Assembly: GCF_964204645.1 (NCBI RefSeq) | Contig: NC_134032.1 | Location: 4,550,916 to 4,614,915 of the forward strand | Length of the DNA: 64,000 bases | Direction of reading: 5' to 3' | Source of the DNA: Tubulanus polymorphus | Lineage: Eukaryota; Nemertea; Palaeonemertea; Tubulaniformes; Tubulanidae | In this document: one piece after another, positions 1 to 7,986 of the stretch | Layout: the number at the start of each line of letters is the position of its first letter | How positions within the stretch are numbered: position 1 is the first letter of the stretch | Made by a program: the position numbers and the translations under genes | The notes under the pieces: generated by a model | What the model saw: the letters and a program-made list of their open reading frames with translations, nothing else | The model's database searches: none | What the model was told of the DNA's origin: nothing

Positions 1-190
1 TCCTGTCGTCTAGGTCGTCGAGGCATTTTAGCATATTTTTCATATATTGATCTATGTTTTGGTTGATCAGGGAGCCTATACCATGGGCGCTGCCACAGAG
101 GTCAAAGAGGCCCACAAATACATGAATCGAGACCATGGATACCTTAATGGTCAGGTCAATCTCGCTTTCCCATTTGCTTGCGACATTCAT
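1..190 (-). CDS. hypothetical protein, truncated by the left window edge
   Basis: An open frame starts at an ATG at 190 and runs off the left edge after 63 codons. A second ATG lies out of frame at 186. The visible residues include a hydrophobic stretch around positions 17-32 and an acidic end (LDDLDDR). No family is recognised. It faces away from the next gene (stop at 300) and lies beyond that gene's poly-T signal at 253-261, as expected for a separate unit. Only the N-terminal part can be judged. Confidence 0.55.
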   Translation of the reverse strand, partial: MNVASKWESEIDLTIKVSMVSIHVFVGLFDLCGSAHGIGSLINQNIDQYMKNMLKCLDDLDDR

Positions 191-252
191 CTTTATTGTA
201 AAAGTCAATACCTAAAATAATCACTGATTTGCGCTTTCTTGCGGCCCTTGCG

Positions 253-261
253 AAAAAAAAA
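253..261 (-). terminator. poly-T transcript-end signal
   Basis: A9 on + (T9 on the coding strand), 38 nt past the stop of the 236-residue gene. Confidence 0.6.
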
Positions 262-299
262 GCTCAGGGGGCTGAGTGACTAGTGTACAAGGCAGTGGG

Positions 300-1010
300 C
301 TATGGGCCGCCCCACCGGGCAGGGCTGGGGGCCAAAAGAAGCGGCGATGCAGGGGGCGGCCATAGGCGGCTGACATCTGTGGGCAGGTGCGCCTCTGCCG
401 CAGGGGGTTCTCTATATCTGATTTGGGCGAGGGCAAAGTGTGGGGGCACTGAAAGGGCATGTGGAGATGGGCACATGAATATAGAGGGGCCCTGCGCGGC
501 AGAGGAGCGAGCGCTAAGGCAGAGAGAGTCGCATAAGGAGCTAGTATCGGCATCAGAGGCATTATCATATAGAATGCAAAAGCCCTTCCAAGGAGGGCCC
601 TCGTCTTCGGTGCGCGGGTGCAGCCTTTCGCCCAAGAGGCGCGACATCTGCTTGAGGGCCGATCGAGAGCGCGAGAGGTAGATGGCATTTGTAATAATTA
701 GCAAAATGTGCATATCTGGATTAAAGGTGCTGAGAAATAGTTTTAGGGGTGTTGCTTTCATGTCGATGAGGCATACATATTCATCTTTTAGGCCAAAGAG
801 CATGGATATATTGTCTATCTCTGGGCGGTGTAGGACAGGGTCTTGACCATGCAGCAGCACATGGATATGCGCCCTGTCTTTGCCATCTTTGTAGTCGGTG
901 GCGATTTCGTGCCAGCGCTGCCAATAGTGGGTGAGCTGCGGGAGCCAGCAAAAGAGGCGAAGGTCTGAGCTGGGCTTGTGGCTAAATGCAAAACCATGAT
1001 CGAAAGGCAT
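300..1010 (-). CDS. hypothetical protein, 236 residues
   Basis: The ATG at 1010 begins a 236-residue protein. Residues 1-130 look folded, with aromatic and hydrophobic patches (WLPQLTHYWQRWH near 23-35 and ILLIITNAIYL near 103-113). The last 90 residues are rich in Pro, Ala and Ser and look disordered. No known family is recognised. A T9 run on the coding strand follows the stop by 38 nt. The C-terminal tail is GC-rich, so part of it could be a fortuitous extension. Expression is likely but the function is unknown. Confidence 0.6.
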   Translation of the reverse strand: MPFDHGFAFSHKPSSDLRLFCWLPQLTHYWQRWHEIATDYKDGKDRAHIHVLLHGQDPVLHRPEIDNISMLFGLKDEYVCLIDMKATPLKLFLSTFNPDMHILLIITNAIYLSRSRSALKQMSRLLGERLHPRTEDEGPPWKGFCILYDNASDADTSSLCDSLCLSARSSAAQGPSIFMCPSPHALSVPPHFALAQIRYREPPAAEAHLPTDVSRLWPPPASPLLLAPSPARWGGP

Positions 1011-1118
1011 GTCGAAATAATAAGGACTTAACTTCTACAAAGGAGGTAAAATGTGCATTGCACTGCGCCCGGCTAGCCTTTTTTGTCAGGGCCCCCCCCC
1101 CTTTTCTTTTTTGGGGCG

Positions 1119-1128
1119 AAAAAAAAAA
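1119..1128 (-). terminator. poly-T transcript-end signal
   Basis: T10 on the coding strand, 23 nt past the stop of the 93-residue gene. A C10 run lies just beyond it at 1092-1101. Confidence 0.6.
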
Positions 1129-1151
1129 CACAACAGTAAGGGGAGGGCCCC

Positions 1152-1433
1152 CTAAACGTCGTGGAAGCCTTCTAAGAAGTCGTCTATGCTCTTTAAGATC
1201 CTATGTGGATCGTCTGCGAAGATTTGGGGGGTGAGATGAGGATCGATCTGTTGGCGAATGTACGTGCCGATTGGGCCATCTGAGAAGGGGTGCTCCTTTA
1301 TCTGCGCGAAGGTGCGCTGAATCAGAAAGAAATATAAAGAGGCGGTTCGTGGCCAGTCAGGGTCTTGGAGGTGCTGCATGGAAAAGGAGTCCATGCATGC
1401 TAGGAGGTTCATATAGCCCTGATAGTGTGCCAT
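1152..1433 (-). CDS. hypothetical protein, 93 residues
   Basis: The ATG at 1433 gives a 93-residue protein, probably mostly helical, with regularly spaced hydrophobics and several aromatics. No family is recognised. It follows gene A (stop at 1455) by 21 nt with no T-run between them, so the two are probably carried on one transcript ending at T10, 1119-1128. It contains no membrane segment or metal-binding motif. Confidence 0.6.
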   Translation of the reverse strand: MAHYQGYMNLLACMDSFSMQHLQDPDWPRTASLYFFLIQRTFAQIKEHPFSDGPIGTYIRQQIDPHLTPQIFADDPHRILKSIDDFLEGFHDV

Positions 1434-1454
1434 TTATTCATAGGAGATCAGGTC

Positions 1455-2105
1455 TTAAGCTATGGATACTTCCATTGTATTGCCATTGCCGAGTTGCACG
1501 CATTGGCAGTCGTGAAGTTGGACTCTTTGTATCTTGCCACCAAAATCTAAATCGACCTCGCCTGTGATTTTTTTCTTTGGTAGTGGAGAAGGGTCAAAAG
1601 GCTCTATAGTCTTAGAATCTGGGCAGGGAGCTTGTTTGTTGATGGGCTTTGGGTCGTTTGTGGCTGGCGCCCTTTGACCGAGTTTGCCCATCACTTGCTT
1701 CTGGAAGCACTGAAGGGGCTTTACATACTGAACCTTGCTGGGATGAGCACGGAAGGGGAGTTTGGTTTTTTGGATCTTCTGTGGGGGCTTTTCAGTGAAG
1801 TCATTGTCGGAGTCTGAAGAGCTGTCTACCGAAACGGCAGGCCCAAACGGGGGCGGGCTCCTGCTTATAGTTTCTTGTACGGGTATGGACAGAGGGGCTT
1901 CGTCTTTTCTCGGGGGCGGTTGGAGGGCTGGGATAGCGGTCTTTGAGCGTGGGGGGCTCTTCGACAGATTATTCAAGGGCATTGGGCGGCCTTGGTATCC
2001 AATGAAATTTATGTTATTGGTTTGCCTATTATCGGATAAGGGCGGCGCTCGGCCTTCGGCGCCCACGACTTTCACAAGAGGCAAGATATTCCATTTGGCA
2101 GCCAT
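1455..2105 (-). CDS. ORFan A of a duplicated two-gene cassette, 216 residues
   Basis: The frame stays open to 2144, but the ATG at 2105 (MAAKWN) is preferred because it leaves normal spacing to the neighbouring gene. The protein is rich in Pro, Lys and Ser, with an acidic Ser/Asp patch near residues 93-102 (SSSDSDNDF) and basic KK/PKKK stretches, and looks disordered. Residues about 14-60 align with the small protein encoded at 2903-3184: both have an RAP motif, an NNI/NNL hydrophobic core, and LNNLSK versus LNRLSK followed by Thr and Pro. It is therefore the second member of the B-A cassette. No function can be assigned. A nuclear, nucleic-acid-binding or phospho-acceptor role is only a guess from composition. 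Confidence 0.65.
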   Translation of the reverse strand: MAAKWNILPLVKVVGAEGRAPPLSDNRQTNNINFIGYQGRPMPLNNLSKSPPRSKTAIPALQPPPRKDEAPLSIPVQETISRSPPPFGPAVSVDSSSDSDNDFTEKPPQKIQKTKLPFRAHPSKVQYVKPLQCFQKQVMGKLGQRAPATNDPKPINKQAPCPDSKTIEPFDPSPLPKKKITGEVDLDFGGKIQRVQLHDCQCVQLGNGNTMEVSIA

Positions 2106-2188
2106 CGTCAAGATATACAATCTGGTTTCTATACAGAGATGCATAAAAATTCAATCAACGCCATCGATCGGTGTCCTCCCTAATCGAT

Positions 2189-2197
2189 AAAAAAAAA
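2189..2197 (-). terminator. poly-T transcript-end signal
   Basis: T9 on the coding strand, 29 nt past the stop of gene B. Confidence 0.6.
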
Positions 2198-2226
2198 GAA
2201 AGGGGATAGAAAATTCTTGTGTTGAT

Positions 2227-2952
2227 TTAGGCAGCGATGGCAGGACGGTGCGGAATTCGTAGCTCGTGCAAATACCTCAGCAGATCATTTATGATTTGCG
2301 CCTCTCTTAGCCACAGGACAGCCCTGTCTGTAGTGGCAAACCACATCCAGAAATCTTCAAATTTGTGATGGCATCCTTGCATCAGGCTCCACTCGCAGCC
2401 CTCTAGATCTGTGACCATTCCTTCCATGTCTCTGTATGGATACATCTGCTGATAGGTTTGGATCCATGCTGAGTAGGGCCTAATGTAATTTGGGATTTTG
2501 AAGACTTTTCGAGCTTTCATGAGTTTAATGGGCCACTTTCTCAGGGAGTTCTGCTTGAGGAGTCTTAGGCGCCGGGTAAATTCACTGCGCCTTAGGGGGT
2601 ATCCAATCAGTCTCCAGCATCTGTATTGAATTGAGAGGTGTTCCCAATGCAATCCGGCGATAAATACTGTCAGGAGGTCCTGATACGTTTTTTCTCGGGC
2701 CCCTCTTGGGTAGTAGGGATTTTGTAGGCGCCTAAAGTGTTTCTGGCACCATGTCTTTATCTCAGACCCATCCGAGATTAATGAATGAAGTTTAATGCTC
2801 AGGTCTATTTCTTTTTCTATGCTGAGCGCTCTTAAGGGCATGCACTCGCAGAGGTCTTCTAATTTCTGTATGAAATTCTTTAGGATATTTGCTATGTCGG
2901 CATTATGAACTAAAGGCATTTGAAATTCCTTTAGAGATGTCTTTGCCTCCAT
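2227..2952 (-). CDS. ORFan B of a duplicated two-gene cassette, 241 residues
   Basis: The ATG at 2952 gives a 241-residue, basic and aromatic-rich, probably all-helical protein. It is a clear paralog of the broken gene at 3325-4061. Shared elements are NPYYPRGAREKTYQDLLT versus SPSYPRDRRAKVYKELLT, IPNYIRPYSAWIQTYQQMYP versus IPRYAEPHEEWLRQYQSIYP, and a C-terminal WLREAQIINDLL versus WLAEAQILNELL. The start region overlaps the end of gene A' by 50 nt, so the two are translationally coupled or A' is a remnant. No known domain is recognised. This appears to be the intact copy. Confidence 0.75.
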   Translation of the reverse strand: MEAKTSLKEFQMPLVHNADIANILKNFIQKLEDLCECMPLRALSIEKEIDLSIKLHSLISDGSEIKTWCQKHFRRLQNPYYPRGAREKTYQDLLTVFIAGLHWEHLSIQYRCWRLIGYPLRRSEFTRRLRLLKQNSLRKWPIKLMKARKVFKIPNYIRPYSAWIQTYQQMYPYRDMEGMVTDLEGCEWSLMQGCHHKFEDFWMWFATTDRAVLWLREAQIINDLLRYLHELRIPHRPAIAA

Positions 2953-3184
2953 TTGGGCAGGGATCTTGCTTTTTGGCTATATTAAGCGTCGGCAGAGTGG
3001 GGTCAGTCTTCTTGCTTTTTAGGGGCCTTGCCGTCGGAGTCTGGCCATTGCCTTTTGATAAGCGGTTTAAGAGCGCTGCGTGACCCTCTTGGCGGATGAC
3101 GAGAAGGTTGTTATTCTGCACCTCGGCTGCAAAGGCTGGCGCGCGCCTCTCAGGATCTGAGATTGGGATATTCGCCCCAAACAT
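2903..3184 (-). CDS. ORFan A', short paralog of gene A, 93 residues
   Basis: The ATG at 3184 (MFGANI) is used; the frame opens further upstream only at non-ATG codons. The 93 residues match the N-terminal quarter of the 216-residue gene A (RAP, NNNLLVI, LNRLSKGNGQTPTARPL), then diverge into a Lys/Pro-rich tail. It lacks the Ser/Asp and PKKK region of A and its end overlaps gene B by 50 nt. It looks like a truncated duplicate kept or decaying in the B'-A'-B-A array. No T-run follows it, so its message would run through B to 2189-2197. Confidence 0.55.
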   Translation of the reverse strand: MFGANIPISDPERRAPAFAAEVQNNNLLVIRQEGHAALLNRLSKGNGQTPTARPLKSKKTDPTLPTLNIAKKQDPCPNGGKDISKGISNAFSS

Positions 3185-3283
3185 AAATTCGATAAGATGC
3201 AAAGTACGTAAAATCTTTTTTACATGCAGGGGCTCTAAAACCTAAATAGGATCTTGATCTATGGCGCCTATTTGATGGTGTCT

Positions 3284-3291
3284 AAAAAAAA
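3284..3291 (-). terminator. poly-T transcript-end signal
   Basis: T8 on the coding strand, 33 nt past the stop of the B' copy. A short GAA microsatellite follows at 3292-3306. Confidence 0.55.
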
Positions 3292-3324
3292 GAAGAAGAA
3301 GAAGAAAAGGCCCCTGCGCCCTCT

Positions 3325-4061
3325 TCATGCAGGCCCGATATAGTGAGTGGACAGGGAGATCCTATGCAATTCTTTTAAGAGCTCATTTAGGATTTGAGCT
3401 TCTGCGAGCCATTGAATCGCATTGCCAGTATAGGGAAACTGCGTGGGAGCGTGATTACACTGCCTTTTGCATTCTATCATTAGATTGTCCTCGCAGATTT
3501 CTTGCTCTAAAATTACCCATGTGAGTTCTTTGAAGGGGTAGATACTTTGATACTGCCGAAGCCATTCCTCGTGGGGCTCGGCGTATCGTGGAATGATTAA
3601 GGATTTTTCGCTTTTGCTCTCTTCGCTGGCGTCCATGGGTTGGGGGATCCAGTCCTTCTCGCAGGCTTCTTTCATCCCGTTCAGGGCCTCAGAGAAAATC
3701 TTGCGACGGAATCTGCAACCATATCTTTGCCAGCTGATGTAATGATAATACATGCGCCTCATGCGCGCTGCAATGGATAGTAGTGTCAGGAGCTCTTTAT
3801 ACACCTTTGCTCTGCGGTCCCTTGGATATGACGGAGATTGCAGCTCCTGAAAGGTACTTTTGATCCGTTCCAATACCTTAAATCCATATTGGATTAGCAC
3901 ATATATGTTTTTTTAGTACTCTCGTCAGTTTGCGGCGCCGTTGTCGGCAGGGTACTGCAGAGGGTTTCTGTTTTCTGGACGATGGTCTGGATCACAGTTG
4001 TTAGGGTGACATCAGGCATTAAAGGATCTGACTCGGCCTCTCGAAAGTGAGCTTCCTCCAT
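3325..4061 (-). pseudogene. ORFan B', frame-broken paralog of gene B
   Basis: Two pieces in different frames together cover the length of gene B. Piece 1 begins at the ATG at 4061 (MEEAHF) and stops at 3894 after 55 codons. Residues about 16-40 match the N-terminal region of B (VIQTIVQKTETLC versus ILKNFIQKLEDLC). Piece 2 (3325-3900) carries the rest, with all the conserved B blocks, but opens only with a GTG codon. The frame changes by -1/+2 near an A7 run of the coding strand (3908-3914 on +). Possible causes are a homopolymer indel in the assembly, ribosomal slippage or true decay. The strong conservation of both halves argues that any break is recent. Confidence 0.7.
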
Positions 4062-4163
4062 CTGTATTCACGGCTGGCTTGCGCACCACTATTTTATATA
4101 TACAAGGAGCCCTGCCTAAAAGATCAATCTAAAGCAAAGGGCGCAGGGAGGGGCAATAGGCGC

Positions 4164-4170
4164 AAAAAAA
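4164..4170 (-). terminator. poly-T transcript-end signal
   Basis: T7 on the coding strand, 30 nt past the stop of the 177-residue membrane protein gene. Confidence 0.5.
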
Positions 4171-4200
4171 TAAACAAAAGAACGCAAGAGGGAGTGGCGC

Positions 4201-4734
4201 CTAGCATGGCTCAAGGGGGTCAGGCTCTGTTTGCATTTCGCGGGCCGCTGCGCTACAAGACTCTGGCAGGCATCCACAAATGGTTTTGTTGGCGCCCCTT
4301 CGCGTGATTTTATAATATTTAAAGCGCTCATGAAAGATCTTGGGCAAAATCCAGATAGCGGGGAAAATAGAAATGATGATGCACCATCCCTGCCAGGGCT
4401 GATTGACTATAGGGTGCGCAGAGGGGGGCAGTGTGTCGCTATAAGGGAGCGCTTGCAGCAAGGCATCAGCCACAGCATTGCTATAGATCGTCGACGCGTG
4501 CGCCTTTGAGACTTTAGTCATGAGCAGCACGTCATTCAGGAGCGGATGGAAGTCATTTGAATAAGGGTGGGTGTGGGCCTGCACATGCGCGATATCGCCA
4601 ATGCTGTCTTTTAAGGCTGCGAGGGCCTCTTGCGTTTCGGAGATGGCCATATCGGGAAAAGAAGTCTGAATGTAAAGGTGCTCTTTAGAAGTGCGGGCGG
4701 TGTCCATCACAAGAGTATAGCAGGCTCTCTCCAT
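4201..4734 (-). CDS. putative single-span membrane protein, 177 residues
   Basis: The ATG at 4734 is used; an in-frame ATG at 4707 is an equally good start. One hydrophobic segment near residues 119-136 (WCIIISIFPAIWILPKIF) is followed by a basic stretch (ERFKYYKITRR) and a short Cys-containing tail (CGCLPESC and a terminal C). Residues 1-115 are soluble-looking and hydrophilic. There is no signal peptide, so it would be anchored by the internal segment. The architecture resembles the membrane-protein cluster at 14-19 kb. A virion or envelope role is inferred from topology alone. Confidence 0.6.
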   Translation of the reverse strand: MERACYTLVMDTARTSKEHLYIQTSFPDMAISETQEALAALKDSIGDIAHVQAHTHPYSNDFHPLLNDVLLMTKVSKAHASTIYSNAVADALLQALPYSDTLPPSAHPIVNQPWQGWCIIISIFPAIWILPKIFHERFKYYKITRRGANKTICGCLPESCSAAAREMQTEPDPLEPC

Positions 4735-4859
4735 GATTGGGGCTAGTCCGGGCTCCTGCTATAATGCGAGGAAAATATAAAATAAGCGCTGGCAAGCGGC
4801 AGGCAGCGCAGATGTCTATGCTCTTTTTTTTTCGGGCGCCTAGGTTCAAGGCCCTCTCT

Positions 4860-4869
4860 AAAAAAAAAA
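4860..4869 (-). terminator. poly-T transcript-end signal
   Basis: T10 on the coding strand, 54 nt past the stop of the 243-residue gene. A T9 run in the opposite orientation lies at 4824-4832 with no + strand gene ending there. Confidence 0.6.
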
Positions 4870-4923
4870 TCATGTGGCGAGAGGGCGCCTGCGAAATGCA
4901 AAGGATTGGAAAGAAGGCAGCGA

Positions 4924-5655
4924 CTAACAGGTTAGAAATGTTTTCTCAGGGGCGCCTGCAGGGGCCATGGCATCTTCTTTTGGGGCGTTGGGGGAACTAG
5001 ATGCGACCCACTGCTCTAGGCGGAGATTGGTGGCAGTGTGGTCGTCCAGGGCCTGCTGATCTTTTTTCATGCGCGAAACGAGTTCTTCATACGCTGAGTC
5101 AGTCTGTGATGGGGCCAGACTCTCAGAGCTAGGATAGAAATTGCCTAGTGTAAATTTGCGGGGCATTTCGGGATGCTTTAAGACGCACACATTATCGTAT
5201 AAGCCGGGATAGCGCTCTTGTAGTTGAAGGCAGATGTTGGAAATGATAGTGGCCTGCCCGCGATTGTAAACTTGGCCGATCTCTGTCACCTCCAAGGGCA
5301 CTTCCAATTCTTCGATAACGGGCAGAACGCTATGAGAAAATTGGTCAGCAGCGATATAGTCCTCGAGCTCGGACACGTAGCCTCTCAGATCTTGGGTGGC
5401 TAGAGTCATGACTCTCTTGGGATGAGTGACCATGATATCTGTCAGCAGGACTATCTTTTGGGCGGTTTTATTCATTTGGGTGCGGACGGCCAGCGAGTGG
5501 CGGGCGAGCTCTCTATGGATGGACTCGCATTCATTTTTGCTATTGGTGTTGGTTAGGATGTTGTGTTTGATCTGAAGAATTAATCCTATGATATCTGCGC
5601 GGATGCGCTCGGGGGCGTCCATACCGGTCTCAAGAAAATTGGAGGGGCTAAGCAT
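4924..5655 (-). CDS. hypothetical protein, 243 residues
   Basis: The frame opens at a TTG at 5685, but the first ATG is at 5655 (MLSPSN) and is used here; ATG 5622 (MDAPER) is an alternative. The protein is soluble, helical and slightly acidic, with heptad-like spacing in residues 10-70 and a disordered Pro/Ala-rich tail. No recognised domain is present. It belongs to the run of minus-strand ORFans from 4.9 to 13.2 kb, each followed by its own T-run. Confidence 0.65.
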   Translation of the reverse strand: MLSPSNFLETGMDAPERIRADIIGLILQIKHNILTNTNSKNECESIHRELARHSLAVRTQMNKTAQKIVLLTDIMVTHPKRVMTLATQDLRGYVSELEDYIAADQFSHSVLPVIEELEVPLEVTEIGQVYNRGQATIISNICLQLQERYPGLYDNVCVLKHPEMPRKFTLGNFYPSSESLAPSQTDSAYEELVSRMKKDQQALDDHTATNLRLEQWVASSSPNAPKEDAMAPAGAPEKTFLTC

Positions 5656-5692
5656 CGGGCGTTTGTGAAATAATCTACATGGCAAAGAAACT

Positions 5693-5701
5693 AAAAAAAA
5701 A
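5693..5701 (-). terminator. poly-T transcript-end signal
   Basis: T9 on the coding strand, 27 nt past the stop of the 109-residue gene. Confidence 0.6.
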
Positions 5702-5728
5702 TATTAATAAAATGGCGCGCTAGCCTGC

Positions 5729-6058
5729 TTAATGTGTGTGGACCCAGACCTTGATGATAGTGAGCCAGACCCGGGCCGTATTTACGAGGTCTTTGCATTC
5801 CTGCTTATGTTCTTTGTCCGAGAGCGCATCTGAAAGCTCAGGGGCAGGGGGCTCGCTCAACTTCACATAGGCAGTGCCTATCTTCAAAATCTCTGATAAA
5901 AAGCCTTGGTACTCTGGGGGCGTCTCCTCATAAATACCTCGGCAGATGTCTATTAAATCTGGGGGCAGCGGCGAAGACTTGACCACTGCCTTTAGCAATG
6001 TGCGGAAGGGCTCCAGTTTTTCTTTGCTCTCCTCGGCCGTCATTGTCCCCTCTAACAT
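5729..6058 (-). CDS. hypothetical acidic protein, 109 residues
   Basis: The first ATG is at 6058 (MLEGTM); a second in frame at 6043 (MTAEES) may be the true start. The product is small, acidic and helical, with Glu/Lys clusters and a C-terminal hydrophobic helix (ARVWLTIIKVWVHTH). No family is recognised. The C-terminal segment is too short and polar at its edges to call a membrane anchor with confidence. Confidence 0.55.
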   Translation of the reverse strand: MLEGTMTAEESKEKLEPFRTLLKAVVKSSPLPPDLIDICRGIYEETPPEYQGFLSEILKIGTAYVKLSEPPAPELSDALSDKEHKQECKDLVNTARVWLTIIKVWVHTH

Positions 6059-6061
6059 AAT

Positions 6062-6068
6062 AAAAAAA
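6062..6068 (-). terminator. poly-T transcript-end signal
   Basis: T7 on the coding strand, 139 nt past the stop of the 182-residue gene and just upstream of the next gene's start. Confidence 0.45.
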
Positions 6069-6207
6069 GGTAAGCGCGCGATCCGCACGCAAATCAGGGT
6101 GACTAGTATCGATGACTCAGCGTATTATACAGGGCCCCTGCTTATAAAGAGCAGGCCCAAAAGCCTCTTTGTCATCGTTGAGAGCGACCAAAAAGAGTCT
6201 TAATGCG

Positions 6208-6756
6208 CTAAATAGAGCGGGTCTCGCGCGTATAGTCGGGGGAGGGTTCTAAGGGCGGTTCTGCGCAATAGGGGCAGTAGCATTCGTCGTCGCCCCATTC
6301 CAACTCGCATTCGGCAAAGCTAAGGGTCTCTTCGGCCTGGCGGTGGAAATCAGAGAGGGAGCGCACGATGTTCAATAGGGGCATGGTGGTGCAAGCCTGA
6401 ATTAGCATGTTGTACATAATGGTTAGCTGAATAGAGTGGATACTGCTGGCTAGTTGAAGGAAGCCCGACTCAGACGGCAGCTGCTTGGCAAATGCGATGT
6501 CGGGCGAGGTACAATAGTAAAACGCGGGTATAACATCATCCCAACGATAGTAAGAATGCTCAGGAAACAGCAAAGTGGTCTCATGGGATGGCTGAAAAAG
6601 GGGGTACCCGTCAGGCATTATGACATCCAGGACTTCTTCGGACATTTGGGAGCGATAGATACAGCATGAGATGGCAGCTTCTGTGGCAAGCATCACACGG
6701 CGCATAGCTTCCCTGAAGTCATAGCGCGTCTGCAGATTTTTGTGCGATTGGTCCAT
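6208..6756 (-). CDS. hypothetical protein with CPYC motif, 182 residues
   Basis: The ATG at 6756 (MDQSHK) is the first true start. The protein looks helical, with a C-terminal acidic segment holding CYCPYC near residues 162-167. A CxxC pair there could bind zinc or be redox active, but the second half of a zinc site is not obvious; Cys residues also occur near 32-33. The motif is reminiscent of small NCLDV thiol proteins (for example the Erv1 partner type), but there is no thioredoxin-like sequence around it. The function is unknown. Confidence 0.6.
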   Translation of the reverse strand: MDQSHKNLQTRYDFREAMRRVMLATEAAISCCIYRSQMSEEVLDVIMPDGYPLFQPSHETTLLFPEHSYYRWDDVIPAFYYCTSPDIAFAKQLPSESGFLQLASSIHSIQLTIMYNMLIQACTTMPLLNIVRSLSDFHRQAEETLSFAECELEWGDDECYCPYCAEPPLEPSPDYTRETRSI

Positions 6757-6928
6757 GATCAAGAGAGGAGGTGCCTGAAATATTATGAGAGGCGCTAATT
6801 AACCCATAGTAAGGGCATTTGCTAAAAATCAAAATAATTTTTATAAAAGGGGCAATCGGCGCCCAAAGGCTCATGTCCTAGGGACTGCCTAAGGCCATGA
6901 TTCAGTGGAGGGCATGGTGCCATCTTAC

Positions 6929-6939
6929 AAAAAAAAAAA
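6929..6939 (-). terminator. poly-T transcript-end signal
   Basis: T11 on the coding strand, 20 nt past the stop of the 222-residue gene. Confidence 0.6.
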
Positions 6940-6959
6940 TAAGCAGCGCTTTTTTATAT

Positions 6960-7628
6960 TTAGACAGATTCAGGGATGATGTGGAAATATGCATAGTTGC
7001 GGCGGCGCAAGACGAGCTCGGCCTTCTTGCGGATCACTTGAAGATGTTTTTGAATGAGCAGAAAATGGGCTTGAAAGTGTTCATGAGTCAGGGGGTTTTG
7101 TACAGAGATGTCCATCCAAGCTTTCATCAGTGTAATCCAATGATCCGACAGGCTCCCGAGGCCGAGATCGATTAGTAATGGCATGATCTGCTGAGTGAGA
7201 TTCAAAGAAGATCGTAAGTGCCCCATCATAGGATTATAAGAGATGGCGTCTGCTTCTAATATGACCTTTCCTTCTAATTGCGCGAGGGCTAAGCGCATCA
7301 GATGAAAAGGATGTGGAGCATCCAGGCATGCGTGGCATTGGTTTTGGATTGTGTCCACAAGTAAGTTCAGGTAGTCATGCGTTGGGCCGCCGTAGGACGC
7401 AGCGCTGCGAAAAATTGCCTTTTCTGGATCCATGAGTAAAATGGAAGGGTCATGCGGCGGGCAAAACTCAATGTGGGCCATTGCCTCTCCTATTTCTAGA
7501 TCGACTATTAGATCAGGCACCATAGAAGGCAAGTCACTCACAATGGCGGCGCAGTCCATAGGGCCGAGATTTGCCAAATCGCCAAGCATGTGGGCTGCCA
7601 GATACGGCCGTAATTCTGATTGAGACAT
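6960..7628 (-). CDS. hypothetical helical protein, 222 residues
   Basis: The frame is open to 7694 but the only ATG at the front is 7628 (MSQSEL), which is used. It is a Leu- and Met-rich, mostly helical soluble protein with no membrane segment or recognised motif. His residues are frequent but not arranged as a metal site. It is one of a series of similar-sized ORFans here; homology among them could not be shown by eye. Confidence 0.6.
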   Translation of the reverse strand: MSQSELRPYLAAHMLGDLANLGPMDCAAIVSDLPSMVPDLIVDLEIGEAMAHIEFCPPHDPSILLMDPEKAIFRSAASYGGPTHDYLNLLVDTIQNQCHACLDAPHPFHLMRLALAQLEGKVILEADAISYNPMMGHLRSSLNLTQQIMPLLIDLGLGSLSDHWITLMKAWMDISVQNPLTHEHFQAHFLLIQKHLQVIRKKAELVLRRRNYAYFHIIPESV

Positions 7629-7986
7629 TTTTAGTTCTCTAACAGCACGACACCACTGCAAGGGATTCTTAAGATTTGCATGAAACGCACTCAAAAGGAG
7701 GAGGCAAGGGCAGGGCCGAAAACGAGGTCAAAAGCCCCCTGCCCCTTTTGGTTGCTTTTTTTTTAGAACTGTTCTCGGCGCAGGGATGGGATAATAGCCG
7801 CGATGTCTTGTCTTTTGGGGCTAACCGCTGCCTAGGCGTTAGATCGGCCTTGGTGAAATGTGTGCGCGCGCACGCGTAAAAAAAAATACATTTGGCAAAA
7901 AACCCTAATACTCTTCTTTGTATAATCTTTGCGAATAGGCAGGCGCAAAATGGAGGGGGGGGCACTGTGCGCTCGAGAGGACTTCT
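7629..7986. other. intergenic stretch with oppositely oriented T-runs
   Basis: These 358 nt have no convincing gene. They hold T9 on the + strand at 7756-7764, with no + gene ending there, and the minus-strand T9 signal at 7878-7886. Short open frames lack ATG starts or overlap these runs. Nothing else is recognised. Confidence 0.4.
7878..7886 (-). terminator. poly-T transcript-end signal
   Basis: T9 on the coding strand, 100 nt past the stop of the 150-residue gene. Confidence 0.55.

Noticed and set aside
3905-3916. Canonical -1 slippery heptamer at the B' break
   Set aside because: The A7 run is present but the zero-frame phasing does not match the X-XXY-YYZ rule, and no downstream stem was evident by eye. 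An indel is simpler.
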